Source of the DNA: JACKGS01 sp964448015
GTDB lineage: Bacteria; Patescibacteriota; Saccharimonadia; Saccharimonadales; UBA7683
NCBI GenBank assembly: GCA_964448015.1
Contig: CAYUUV010000013.1
Coordinates: forward strand, 1 to 24,777
DNA length: 24,777 bases
Reading direction: 5' to 3'
This document shows, piece after piece, positions 1-6,775 of this stretch. The position numbers were made by a program, and so were the translations under genes. Every line of letters begins with the position of its first letter. Position 1 is the stretch's first letter. Below the pieces are notes generated by a model, which had not been told where the DNA came from, did no database searches, and saw nothing but the letters and a program-made list of their open reading frames with translations.

Positions 1-24
1 TTGTGTTTTGTTGTTTACTATTTC

Positions 25-53
25 ATAATAGCAAAAAAGCTTATGTTTGTCAA
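25..53 (-). promoter_or_regulatory. Strong promoter reading off the left edge
   Basis: On the minus strand a perfect -35 TTGACA (48-53) is followed by a 17-bp spacer and an extended -10, TGC-TATTAT (-10 at 25-30). The predicted start is near position 18. No ATG follows before the window edge, so the gene served lies outside. It sits just downstream of the ruvC stop codon, so the next gene to the left appears to be an independent transcription unit. Confidence 0.7.
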
Positions 54-61
54 TACTTTTT

Positions 62-84
62 ACAATAAAGCAACTAAATTGCTC
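62..84 (-). terminator. Weak possible terminator after ruvC
   Basis: On the minus strand a 6-bp stem (GAGCAA / TTGCTT, one G-U pair) with a 5-nt loop overlaps the ruvC stop codon and is followed by the T-rich run TTATTGT. The stem is short and the T run interrupted, so termination may be partial. Confidence 0.3.
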
Positions 85-545
85 TATGGAGCATACGTAA
101 GGGCGGCGGCCAAGGCGTCGGCGCAATCGTCCGGCTTGGGAATGACTTCTAATTGAAGCTGTAACTTCACCATTTCTTGTACTTGCTTTTTATCAGCCTT
201 GCCGTATCCGGTAAGCGCCTGCTTAATCTGAAGTGGTGTAAACTCCACCAGGGTTAGACCCGCCTGCTGCCCAGCCAGTAAAATGACGCCACGCGCCTGG
301 CTCACGGTCATCGCAGTGGTCACATTGCGTGCAAAAAATAATTGTTCCACCACCATCACCTCCGGCTTATTGAGTGTGATGATTTCTTGTATTTCATTAT
401 AAATTGTGAGTAATCGCTCTTGAGCTGGTTGATGCACCGGAGTTCTGATAACGCCCGCATCAATCATGGTTTTATGTACACCACGTGCATCAATCACCCC
501 AAAACCAACAATTCCGGTACCCGGATCAATCCCCAGTATGCGCAC
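84..545 (-). CDS. ruvC: Holliday junction endonuclease RuvC
   Basis: RuvC is the dimeric, Mg-dependent nuclease that resolves four-way DNA junctions with RuvAB during recombinational repair. The 153-residue product starts MRILGIDPGTG, and the four acidic active-site residues are visible: D7 (GIDPGT), E67 (VVEQLFFARN), and D140 and D143 in PDDCADALAAA near the C-terminus. The length is slightly below the usual 160-175 but no motif is missing. Its ATG lies 20 bp inside the 3' end of the upstream phosphatase gene, so translation is probably coupled. ruvA and ruvB are not beside it, but yebC, a frequent ruvC neighbour, lies two genes upstream. Identification is firm. Confidence 0.95.
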   Translation of the reverse strand: MRILGIDPGTGIVGFGVIDARGVHKTMIDAGVIRTPVHQPAQERLLTIYNEIQEIITLNKPEVMVVEQLFFARNVTTAMTVSQARGVILLAGQQAGLTLVEFTPLQIKQALTGYGKADKKQVQEMVKLQLQLEVIPKPDDCADALAAALTYAP

Positions 546-1326
546 TTTGTAAAGCTCCTAGTATGTGTTCGCTTAAGCCCGCATTTGCAATAACGATACC
601 GTCACTCCATTCATGATACCTACGGGTTTCACCCATTAAATTAGTTGCAACGCAGCCAGACTCGGTGGCAATTAACGATATCGCCGCAGCATCCCACGGT
701 GATCCATAGGCCATCAACGCGACCGATGCTGAGCCTTCTAAGACCAACGTTGCGAGATAGCTAAAACTCGGAATGAACATAATCTTTGACCCGCGCTGCT
801 TGAGATCCATAATGATATCACCAAATAACAGGGGATTTTCTCGTGACCCCGTTGGAATAAAGGCGTACGATTGTTTATGATTAGACATTTTGGGAGTAGT
901 GAACTTGAGGCCATTTTTATAGGCGCCCAGACCCTTAAGCGCGGTAAATTGACGCTTGGTATATGGATCAAGCACCACACTAACCTGTACTTCACCATCT
1001 GCAACAAGGGCAAGACAGAATGTCGAGTTGGGAATACCTAGATCGTACATAGCCGTGCCGTCTATGGGATCTACCACCCACACTGTTGTTCTTTCTGGTT
1101 GGTAGCTTTCCTCCTCGCCGATCACTCCGTGGTCGGGGTACTGTAAACGAACCTGATCTATAACCAATCGGTTAATTTCGTGATCTGCGATGGTGACCGG
1201 TGAATTATCGGACTTCCAGGTGGTTGTTAGTGAATCCGCCCTGAAGTGTTTCAGCATGATCTCACCCGCTTGCGCTGCGATAGTTGTTGCGAACTCGAGA
1301 TATTCTTTCAGTTTTGTTGGATCCAT
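526..1326 (-). CDS. Inositol monophosphatase-family sugar/nucleotide phosphatase
   Basis: A member of the Li-sensitive, Mg-dependent phosphatase family (SuhB, CysQ, archaeal FBPase/IMPase). The metal-binding motifs are intact: GEEES, VVDPIDGTAMYD (the two Asp ligands), and PWDAAAISLIATESG near the C-terminus. The substrate cannot be told from sequence; inositol phosphate, fructose-1,6-bisphosphate, PAP or NADP are possible. I choose the ATG at 1326 (MDPTKLKEYL, 266 residues) over the ATG at 1344. A -10-like TATACT lies at 1334-1339, inside the longer version, and would start transcription about at the 1326 ATG. The AGGGG before the 1344 ATG is too close to serve well. The 3' end overlaps ruvC by 20 bp. 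Confidence 0.88.
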   Translation of the reverse strand: MDPTKLKEYLEFATTIAAQAGEIMLKHFRADSLTTTWKSDNSPVTIADHEINRLVIDQVRLQYPDHGVIGEEESYQPERTTVWVVDPIDGTAMYDLGIPNSTFCLALVADGEVQVSVVLDPYTKRQFTALKGLGAYKNGLKFTTPKMSNHKQSYAFIPTGSRENPLLFGDIIMDLKQRGSKIMFIPSFSYLATLVLEGSASVALMAYGSPWDAAAISLIATESGCVATNLMGETRRYHEWSDGIVIANAGLSEHILGALQSAHTGD

Positions 1327-1333
1327 ACATACT

Positions 1334-1339
1334 AGTATA
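1334..1339 (-). promoter_or_regulatory. -10 box of the phosphatase gene (leaderless type)
   Basis: TATACT on the minus strand lies 7 nt before the chosen ATG. No clear -35 is seen: the region 17 bp upstream is the T-tract of the preceding terminator. There is no Shine-Dalgarno before the ATG at 1326. Confidence 0.45.
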
Positions 1340-1352
1340 GCCATAGCCCCTG

Positions 1353-1382
1353 TAAAACAAAAATCGGCCTGCTAGCCGATTT
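1353..1382 (-). terminator. Intrinsic terminator after the lamin-tail surface protein gene
   Basis: An 8-bp perfect stem (AAATCGGC / GCCGATTT, 1361-1368 with 1375-1382) with a 6-nt loop is followed on the minus strand by TTTTTGTTTT. It ends the transcript of the gene at 1402-2934 and lies directly upstream of the next -10 box, separating the two units. Confidence 0.8.
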
Positions 1383-1401
1383 ATTGCACACAAGATGAAT
1401 C

Positions 1402-2934
1402 TTAGCCAGGAGGTCGGCCCTTGGTTAGTACTCCGATGATTCGATCGTAGAGATTCCTTAGATCTGCTCTATATTCATACACCCCGTAGGCAATCGCAAG
1501 CGCAAGCACAACAAAAATTATGCGCAGATCCATTTTGGAGGCACCCGCTACTTGGTCTGTAGCGGCCAGTGAGCTGCTTGCCCCCATGACTGATGCGACT
1601 TTACGGCAGCGATTTGTTTCGGGATTTCGCTCATAGCCATCTTCACAGGGCTTGAGATCACTGCTCGTAGCGGCAATCTGCCGACAACGATTGGTCGCCG
1701 GGTTGCGCTCTTCCCCTGCGCTACAGGGCGTTAATGTCGCACTTGCCAAGGCAACCTGGCGACAGCGGTTCGTTTCCGGATTTCGATATTCACCTTCATC
1801 GCACGGTGCAAGCTCAGCTACCGCGGTTTCTATATTCCGACAGCGATTGGTTTCCGGATTTCGATATTTACCCGCCGGGCAAGGACTCATCACAACCGCA
1901 CCAGCGCCGGATCCGCCCACTTCTTCTTCACTCAGAAGCACTAAGGCATTTACCCCACCTGGTGTCGCCTGGTCAGTCACCTGCCACGCGCCCTCTATGA
2001 ATGCAAATGTTTCTCCTTCTTTGAGCGATGTATAATTAACCACCTCTTCGTTATGAACCGATAGAAACGTGATGCTACCGCTAGTGTTTGTGAGCTTATC
2101 TGTAACATTAATGACAAAATAGCCACCGGCCGGAATAGTATCTGCTGCGGTGAAAACCCTCAGGCTACCGCTCTTGCTCGATTTCAGTTCACAGCCCAAC
2201 AGTGACACCTCACGAGCACTCGAGTTGTAGAGTTCTATAAATTCTCCGCCATCCGCCTCCAACCCATCGGGATCTGACAAAAATTCGGAGAGCGCAACGT
2301 CTTGGCCACAAGCCGCTTCTGCTACAACCTCATCATCTTTTGCCGGCGGTATATCACTTTCTGGCAATGGTGCCTGCGGCAGGCTGAAATCATTTTTATT
2401 ATTTTCAGTATCGATCGGATGTCCATCGGTACTAAACAGGCGCTTGATGCTGGTGCCATTCGGCGGCACTGTGGCCGCTTCGGCTTCTTTACAAAGTGCC
2501 GTACTACCCCAGCCAACCATATCAACTGCAGACGCAGAACCATCGGTACCAGCTGGATTAATCAGCCGCAATGATCCATGTAAGCCATCATTTAATGAAA
2601 CCTGAAAAACCATCCTACCGCGCGGCTCTATACTGCCAGTGAGCGCAAAAATTCTCACATTACTCGTGGTGTCATATGTATCCCAGGTATCACCAAGACA
2701 TTGAACCTCAGTCAGTGCTGCCGTGTGTTTTGCGTATTCTAGCGTATACTGATTCAGATCAATGAGGTTATGTGTGTCATTAAAAAGCTCGACATACTCG
2801 GTTGGCTGGCCCGCAATAGCGCCGCCAAGCTTAATTTCACTAATGAACAAACCGCCGCTACGAGCAAGAGCTGCACCCTGGAAGACAAAACAATGTACAA
2901 TGAATGCCACCAAAGTAAGCGCAAGCTTTTTCAT
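1402..2934 (-). CDS. Exported, membrane-anchored protein with two lamin-tail domains and four Cys repeats
   Basis: Product of 510 residues. A signal peptide covers about 1-24 (MKKLALTLVAFIVHCFVFQG, then ALA). Two lamin-tail (LTD) beta-sandwich domains follow, at about 26-165 (ISEIKLGG...EYVELFNDT) and 210-335 (LSEFLSDPDG...EFIELYNSS). Next come four tandem 26-residue units, each with the core C-x-x-G-x-x-R-N-P-x-T-N-R-C-R (352-366, 378-392, 404-418, 430-444). A single hydrophobic helix (about 469-486) precedes a basic tail. This predicts a cell-surface protein held by its C-terminal membrane segment. The eight repeat cysteines may form four local disulfides. LTD domains in bacteria are linked to surface binding or nuclease partners, but no enzyme domain is present. 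The ATG has no Shine-Dalgarno; a -10 box lies 6 nt upstream. The gene ends in its own terminator. Confidence 0.85.
   Translation of the reverse strand: MKKLALTLVAFIVHCFVFQGAALARSGGLFISEIKLGGAIAGQPTEYVELFNDTHNLIDLNQYTLEYAKHTAALTEVQCLGDTWDTYDTTSNVRIFALTGSIEPRGRMVFQVSLNDGLHGSLRLINPAGTDGSASAVDMVGWGSTALCKEAEAATVPPNGTSIKRLFSTDGHPIDTENNKNDFSLPQAPLPESDIPPAKDDEVVAEAACGQDVALSEFLSDPDGLEADGGEFIELYNSSAREVSLLGCELKSSKSGSLRVFTAADTIPAGGYFVINVTDKLTNTSGSITFLSVHNEEVVNYTSLKEGETFAFIEGAWQVTDQATPGGVNALVLLSEEEVGGSGAGAVVMSPCPAGKYRNPETNRCRNIETAVAELAPCDEGEYRNPETNRCRQVALASATLTPCSAGEERNPATNRCRQIAATSSDLKPCEDGYERNPETNRCRKVASVMGASSSLAATDQVAGASKMDLRIIFVVLALAIAYGVYEYRADLRNLYDRIIGVLTKGRPPG
1582..1893 (-). repeat. Four 78-bp coding tandem repeats
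   Basis: Four in-frame copies of a 26-codon unit lie within the LTD surface protein. The spacing of the Cys-Cys cores is exactly 26 residues throughout. The PET/ATNRCR core is nearly invariant while the linkers (AVAELAP, ASATLTP, TSSDLKP) vary but keep length and a final Pro. Confidence 0.85.
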
Positions 2935-2940
2935 ATTCTA

Positions 2941-2970
2941 AGCATACCGAATACGTTGTAAATTTTGCAA
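2941..2970 (-). promoter_or_regulatory. Promoter of the LTD surface protein gene
   Basis: On the minus strand TTGCAA (2965-2970), an 18-bp spacer and TATGCT (2941-2946) end 6 nt before the ATG. Both boxes are imperfect (4 of 6 in the -10). The position implies a leaderless mRNA. Confidence 0.45.
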
Positions 2971-2982
2971 GCTAATTATACG

Positions 2983-3693
2983 TTACAGTATGTCGAAGTT
3001 GCTGTGAACATTTGAAACATCATCAAGCTCATCGAGCACATCCATAATTTTTTCAACCTTACGAATAACTTCGGCATCGGTGATTTTGATTGTATTGTTT
3101 GGTACATACTGCAGCTCAGCATCAATGATTTCAAGATCAGCTTCTTTAATTGCCTGCCGAACCTTGGCAAGCTCATGTGCGGCACTATAAACGACAATCT
3201 CGCCTTCTTCCTCGGCGGCATCTTCCGCACCACAATCGAGAATTGTCAGCAGTGCCTCTTCACCACTAGCCTTAACCCGAATAACACCTTTTCTTGTAAA
3301 CTGAAATGCTACGCTACCCGGATCTGCCATAGTACCGCCATTTTTGGTAATTGCCGTACGAACCTCTGGATAGGTGCGGTTTTTATTGTCGGTCGCCGCT
3401 TCAATGATAATACCGATTCCGCCAGGACCATATGCCTCGTAGACCACCTCTTCAAGCGCTGCGGCATTTTTGTCTTTCACTCGATCAATAGCGCGCTGAA
3501 TATTCGCCGCCGGCATATTTGCACTTTTTGCTTTTTCAATAGCCAGAGCTAACGCAGAATTGGTAGTTGGGTCGGTACCGCCTTTTGCAGCAACTGCTAT
3601 TTGATTGCCGATTTTAGTAAACACCGCACCACGCTTGGCATCGGTTGCTTCTTTTTGACGTTTAATAGTTGACCATTTGCTATGTCCAGACAC
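2983..3693 (-). CDS. yebC: YebC/PmpR/TACO1 family protein
   Basis: The 236-residue product has the family signature at the N-terminus (MSGHSKWSTIKRQ, then DAKRGAVFTK), the central Y-E-A-Y-G-P-G-G-I-G-I-I-I-E segment and the P-G-S-V-A-F-Q-F block, and full family length. Members are described either as DNA-binding transcription regulators or, from recent work, as ribosome-associated factors that ease translation of proline-rich stretches. Sequence alone does not decide. The start codon is GTG, preceded by a Shine-Dalgarno GGAG with a 6-nt spacer, so this gene is SD-led unlike both neighbours. It stands upstream of the LTD gene and two genes from ruvC, a common association. Confidence 0.93.
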   Translation of the reverse strand: MSGHSKWSTIKRQKEATDAKRGAVFTKIGNQIAVAAKGGTDPTTNSALALAIEKAKSANMPAANIQRAIDRVKDKNAAALEEVVYEAYGPGGIGIIIEAATDNKNRTYPEVRTAITKNGGTMADPGSVAFQFTRKGVIRVKASGEEALLTILDCGAEDAAEEEGEIVVYSAAHELAKVRQAIKEADLEIIDAELQYVPNNTIKITDAEVIRKVEKIMDVLDELDDVSNVHSNFDIL

Positions 3694-3753
3694 GAGTCGC
3701 TCCGCTTCAATATTTCAGTTATTATTGCATGGTTTCCAAAAGGAATACTGCTA

Positions 3754-5211
3754 TTATAACAGATCCCAATTAATTTCAGATGCGTCTGAGTTTGGTGAGC
3801 GTTTTTTCAATCGTAGCCACAGCACAACCATACCTACCGCAAGCACGAAGTACATCATAATCGCCTGCCACGGTTGCAGTTCTAAAGTTATTTGCGCCCA
3901 ACTAACGGCAGCTAGTTTTTCAACTATCCAAACGGTAAACGTCATCATTGCCCGAACTGGTAATGCCACCCACAGCGCAGCGAGAGGTGAGATAATTCCG
4001 ATAATCCCCACTACGAAAATCATCAGCATCGCAAATGGAATAAAAGGCACCACCACTAAATTGGCGAGTGGAGAGATCAAGGAAACCTGACCAAAAATTA
4101 GGGCGATGTAGGGCAAGGCAAAAGCTTGGGCAGAAAGTGTTTCAATGAACACCGCGAGTAATGCTGGCGGTTGGCTTGTTGGCATAAGGGTTTGTGCAAG
4201 AAGTGGCGCAAGCAACAACACACCGGTAAATGCCAGAAACGAGAGATACCAGCCCACGTCTCCCCACACATAAAGCGGATTGATAAAACCAGTTATAGCG
4301 GCACCGAGCAATATTAAAACTATCGGATGAAAATGGCGGCCATAATACCAGGCTAACAAGCTCAAGCCAGAAATAATACTAGCCCGCATAATACTCGGGC
4401 TCCAACCCGTCATCACCAAAAATCCCGCTATCAACACAGTGGAGAAGGCAACAGTTTGATACGCTGATCTTTTTTCAAAAAACCGCTTCACAAACTGCAC
4501 AATAATTGTCAGGTTATAGCCACTCACCGCCACAATATGTGTTAAGCCAACTACCGAAAGTGCGGTGGCGAAGTCTTCCGGCAGTGATGAGCGCACACCA
4601 ACAAGATAGCCCAGACCGAGACTTGCTTGCGGCTCCGGCAGGCTTGAGTAAACGCTGGCAAAAAATCGACTGCGCAGCGTCTCGACCCAGCTTGTATTTT
4701 CTTGCAATGTGGTAATTTTAGGAAAACTAATACTACCTTGGCGGCTCGTCCCGAGAGTTTGATTCATCCTGCCTTCAACTTTTACGATATCGCCACGCCC
4801 CACGTTAGCCGACTGAATACTCTTCACCCGAACTCGACCCGGCAGTGCTACACCATTAATACGAACGTTAGTAATATGAAATTCGACTTGTCGCTGGGCG
4901 TTATACCCCGGATCATCACTCACCGTGCCAATTGACGCAACCTGCTGGCCATAGAACTGCGTGTATTGATTAACCCGTTGATAAAAGCTTTGCCCTCGCC
5001 ATAACCCGCAGAGTAAACCAATCAACACAACGGCCATAATACTCGCTGGCCCCTGTTTGTACGCAATCAACACACAAATCGGTATGAATAAAAATAGCCA
5101 CGGCGAAAACCCCGCCACAAACTTACCCAGAAATAGCCCAATGCAAATACTCAAAAGAAATAAGCCAATCAGCAGCACTGTCTCTACGCGCCATACCCAC
5201 CGTAACTTCAT
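3754..5211 (-). CDS. comEC: ComEC/Rec2 DNA-uptake channel, without C-terminal nuclease-like domain
   Basis: ComEC forms the inner-membrane channel for single-stranded DNA during natural transformation. The 485-residue product has two to three N-terminal helices, a soluble OB-like DUF4131 region (about 75-170, VASIGTVSDDPG...GRGDIVKVEGRM), then the polytopic Competence domain from about 195 with the diagnostic HIVAVSGYNLTIIV (225-238). It stops after the last helix with LRLKKRSPNS. The metallo-beta-lactamase domain that normally follows is absent, and the next gene downstream is yebC, not a separate beta-lactamase-fold gene. DNA strand degradation would then need another protein or be dispensable. 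The start is supported by a promoter 8 nt upstream. Confidence 0.9.
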   Translation of the reverse strand: MKLRWVWRVETVLLIGLFLLSICIGLFLGKFVAGFSPWLFLFIPICVLIAYKQGPASIMAVVLIGLLCGLWRGQSFYQRVNQYTQFYGQQVASIGTVSDDPGYNAQRQVEFHITNVRINGVALPGRVRVKSIQSANVGRGDIVKVEGRMNQTLGTSRQGSISFPKITTLQENTSWVETLRSRFFASVYSSLPEPQASLGLGYLVGVRSSLPEDFATALSVVGLTHIVAVSGYNLTIIVQFVKRFFEKRSAYQTVAFSTVLIAGFLVMTGWSPSIMRASIISGLSLLAWYYGRHFHPIVLILLGAAITGFINPLYVWGDVGWYLSFLAFTGVLLLAPLLAQTLMPTSQPPALLAVFIETLSAQAFALPYIALIFGQVSLISPLANLVVVPFIPFAMLMIFVVGIIGIISPLAALWVALPVRAMMTFTVWIVEKLAAVSWAQITLELQPWQAIMMYFVLAVGMVVLWLRLKKRSPNSDASEINWDLL

Positions 5212-5219
5212 ATGGTTTT

Positions 5220-5249
5220 AATATAACAAAAATTGCAACGGATTGTTAA
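5220..5249 (-). promoter_or_regulatory. Promoter of comEC
   Basis: TTAACA (5244-5249), an 18-bp spacer and TATATT (5220-5225) on the minus strand, ending 8 nt before the comEC ATG. No Shine-Dalgarno lies between, so the transcript is probably leaderless or nearly so. Confidence 0.55.
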
Positions 5250-5262
5250 ACACCCTGCTCAA

Positions 5263-5667
5263 CTACACCTGCGTTAATGCGTGCTGAAGCTCATCCTCAG
5301 AACCCCAGGTGAAATACTTGTCTACGAGCTTTGGAAGATATGATGAACCAACTGCCGAAACATGCTCAAAAAGATACACCGGTTTACCTTGACTGAGTGC
5401 GATACCAATTTCCATAATTTGTCCGATGCTTTTGCTGGGAGAGGTAACAATTGCCACTAACGCTTCACTCACTTCAATATTTTTGAATGCTTCTTGAAAG
5501 ATACCTTTGGTATCATCTACTTCTTGCAATTTATCAACGATGGCATCAAAGCGGTTGCAATATGCATCGTGACCATTCTGGTGAAGCGTATCAACCACCA
5601 TACGCATACGTTTCGTCACTACGGCAAGATCTTCACCCGTAAACGCATACGCACAGAATAATTTCAT
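5263..5667 (-). CDS. Nucleoside 2-deoxyribosyltransferase-like protein
   Basis: The product (134 residues from the ATG at 5667) starts MKLFCAYAFTGED. It has the layout of the deoxyribosyltransferase-like Rossmann family: an N-terminal beta strand, a helix ending in F-K-N-I-E-V-S-E-A-L-V-A-I-V, and the motif GQIMEIGIALSQGKPVYLF (about residues 83-101), in which the E-x-G-x-A and G-K-P-V elements match the substrate-binding segment. Relatives exchange or hydrolyse nucleobases, but many members have unknown activity. A GTG at 5676 would add three residues, but a -10 box lies between it and the ATG, so the ATG is preferred. The gene is monocistronic, between a terminator upstream and the comEC promoter. 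Confidence 0.7.
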   Translation of the reverse strand: MKLFCAYAFTGEDLAVVTKRMRMVVDTLHQNGHDAYCNRFDAIVDKLQEVDDTKGIFQEAFKNIEVSEALVAIVTSPSKSIGQIMEIGIALSQGKPVYLFEHVSAVGSSYLPKLVDKYFTWGSEDELQHALTQV

Positions 5668-5674
5668 AATCCAC

Positions 5675-5683
5675 ACTATACCA
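5675..5683 (-). promoter_or_regulatory. Extended -10 promoter of the deoxyribosyltransferase-like gene
   Basis: TGG-TATAGT on the minus strand (-10 at 5675-5680) ends 7 nt before the ATG at 5667. The -35 position falls within the preceding terminator hairpin and does not match consensus; the TGN extension may compensate. Confidence 0.55.
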
Positions 5684-5687
5684 TATC

Positions 5688-5709
5688 AAAAAGACCCTTT
5701 CGGGTCTTT
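5688..5709 (-). terminator. Intrinsic terminator after the GNAT gene
   Basis: An 8-bp perfect stem (AAAGACCC / GGGTCTTT) closed by a GAAA tetraloop and followed by TTTTT on the minus strand. It lies about 40 bp past the acetyltransferase stop codon. Confidence 0.85.
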
Positions 5710-5750
5710 AATAACAACATTTTGAAGGAGCAAGGTGCAAACTGTTGTAA

Positions 5751-6404
5751 CTAAACTAGAAGCTCGGGCGGGTAACCCATATACAATCTGCGATCTAAAA
5801 CTTTCCCATTAGCAACATCAGGGCTAAGAGTAGGGCGCAATTCGTCATCAGCAGCTTCTCCAATTAATTCAAATCCAACTTTAGGGTAAAGACTAGCAGC
5901 AGGATTACTTTTCCAGGTTTCTAACCCAATACCTTCTTCAGGCGCAAACAGCTTATTTGTGCCAGATATTACAACCTGAACAAAATCCTTACCAAGTCCT
6001 TTGCCTTGTGAGCGTTCGCCAATTCTATAAGCCGATGTAATAGGATATTCTGCCAACTCAGCACGCGGCTCCATTCCAGTCCAGCCATAACCCTCTAGTT
6101 GTGCGTTCTTGTCTTCACCATGAAGAAGTGTAAATACTGCCCTACCACCATTCTTACGCAACCACATTTCTGTTGAAGCGAGGGTGCCAAAACGAGCTTC
6201 TGTGGTATCTTTTGGACAATATTCACGAATGCTCCTTTGGTAGCCCATGACGCCTATAGCACCAGCGAAGTATTCGGTTAAGCCAGTTGCTACCTTAAAG
6301 CCTTTTTCTCGTAGCCGTGATAGAGACGCATTGCCACGCTCTCCGATGTCACCACTTAGTATTTCGGCTTGTTCTGCAAAACTGGACGGGAATGCAACTT
6401 TCAT
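5751..6404 (-). CDS. GNAT-family N-acetyltransferase
   Basis: A 217-residue protein with a recognisable acetyl-CoA binding core in its C-terminal half. The strand AYRIGERSQGKGLGKDFVQ carries the pyrophosphate loop Q-G-K-G-L-G (133-138). Then come the strand IGLETWKSNPAASLYPKVGF (159-178), with the Asn and Tyr typical of motif B, and the final K-V-G-F-E-L-I turn. The N-terminal 90 residues are less clear and may hold the acceptor site. The acceptor is unknown. It is a single-gene unit with promoter and terminator of its own, next to the tRNA-Lys/RNA cluster. Confidence 0.8.
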   Translation of the reverse strand: MKVAFPSSFAEQAEILSGDIGERGNASLSRLREKGFKVATGLTEYFAGAIGVMGYQRSIREYCPKDTTEARFGTLASTEMWLRKNGGRAVFTLLHGEDKNAQLEGYGWTGMEPRAELAEYPITSAYRIGERSQGKGLGKDFVQVVISGTNKLFAPEEGIGLETWKSNPAASLYPKVGFELIGEAADDELRPTLSPDVANGKVLDRRLYMGYPPELLV

Positions 6405-6411
6405 TAATATG

Positions 6412-6440
6412 ATTATCTAATTTTCCTCTCAGTAATGCAA
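6412..6440 (-). promoter_or_regulatory. Promoter of the GNAT gene
   Basis: TTGCAT (6435-6440), a 17-bp spacer and GATAAT (6412-6417) on the minus strand, ending 7 nt before the ATG. The -35 starts inside the T-tract of the preceding terminator. No Shine-Dalgarno lies near the ATG, so the mRNA is predicted leaderless. Confidence 0.65.
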
Positions 6441-6461
6441 AAAGAGCCATTATGGCTCTTT
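6439..6461 (-). terminator. Intrinsic terminator of an upstream RNA unit
   Basis: A 9-bp perfect stem (AAAGAGCCA / TGGCTCTTT) with a 3-nt loop and TTTTTG following on the minus strand. No protein gene ends upstream of it and the tRNA has its own terminator, so it must end a separate non-coding transcript. Confidence 0.8.
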
Positions 6462-6660
6462 GGTTCAGGCGTTCCCACTAGGATCATCTGTAAGGTCTAA
6501 TTGGAGGGCCCAGTGGGACTCGGTCACGTTTCGCGACCCCAGAAGTTCACTATTGCAAGCATAGCTTGCATCGGAACATTCCCGTCCAAACAGCCACTGG
6601 CTGCTCTCCCCCACGACACCCTCGGGGCGTGTCCTGGTTTTGAACTCAATAGAACGACCA
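6462..6660 (-). ncRNA. Candidate structured non-coding RNA
   Basis: This 200-bp stretch between the tRNA-Lys terminator and another strong terminator has no convincing protein gene. On the minus strand it is full of stems: TGCAAGC-TAT-GCTTGCA (within 6553-6571), enclosed by GTTC/GAAC; CAGCC-AGT-GGCTG; GGTCGCG-AAA-CGTGACC, enclosed by TGGG/CCCA; and a GACAC/GTGTC stem. It does not show the conserved cores of RNase P, tmRNA or SRP RNA that I would recognise. A stretch at 6497-6520 copies the 3' end of the tRNA-Lys. Function, exact 5' end and promoter are unknown. Confidence 0.4.
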
Positions 6661-6665
6661 AATAG

Positions 6666-6690
6666 AAAACCCCACCTTTGAGGTGAGGTT
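6666..6690 (-). terminator. Terminator of tRNA-Lys
   Basis: A 9-bp stem (AACCTCACC / GGTGGGGTT, one G-U pair) with loop TCAAA, then TTTTC on the minus strand, starting 8 nt after the tRNA 3' CCA. Confidence 0.75.
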
Positions 6691-6697
6691 CACTATT

Positions 6698-6774
6698 TGG
6701 AGGGCCCACTGAGACTTGAACTCAGGACACCCTGCTTAAAAGGCAGGTGCTCTAACCGGCTGAGCTATGGGCCC
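6698..6774 (-). tRNA. tRNA-Lys (anticodon TTT)
   Basis: The full cloverleaf can be drawn on the minus strand: acceptor GGGCCCA/TGGGCCC, D-arm stem GCTC/GAGC, anticodon arm CCTGC-CTTTTAA-GCAGG (anticodon TTT), a 5-nt variable loop, T-arm CTGAG-TTCAAGT-CTCAG, and an encoded CCA. Total 77 nt. The discriminator base reads as T, unusual for tRNA-Lys, where A is normal. Two alternative hairpins stand immediately upstream of the 5' end and a terminator lies downstream. Confidence 0.93.
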
Positions 6775-6775
6775 T

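Noticed and set aside
6524..6709. 61-residue frame on the minus strand
   Set aside because: It runs into the tRNA-Lys 3' end and through the stems of the candidate RNA, with no ribosome binding site and no protein-like pattern.
6497..6716. Integrated element at tRNA-Lys flanked by att-like repeats
   Set aside because: Only about 170 bp lie between the copies, with no integrase or cargo gene; kept only as a duplication.
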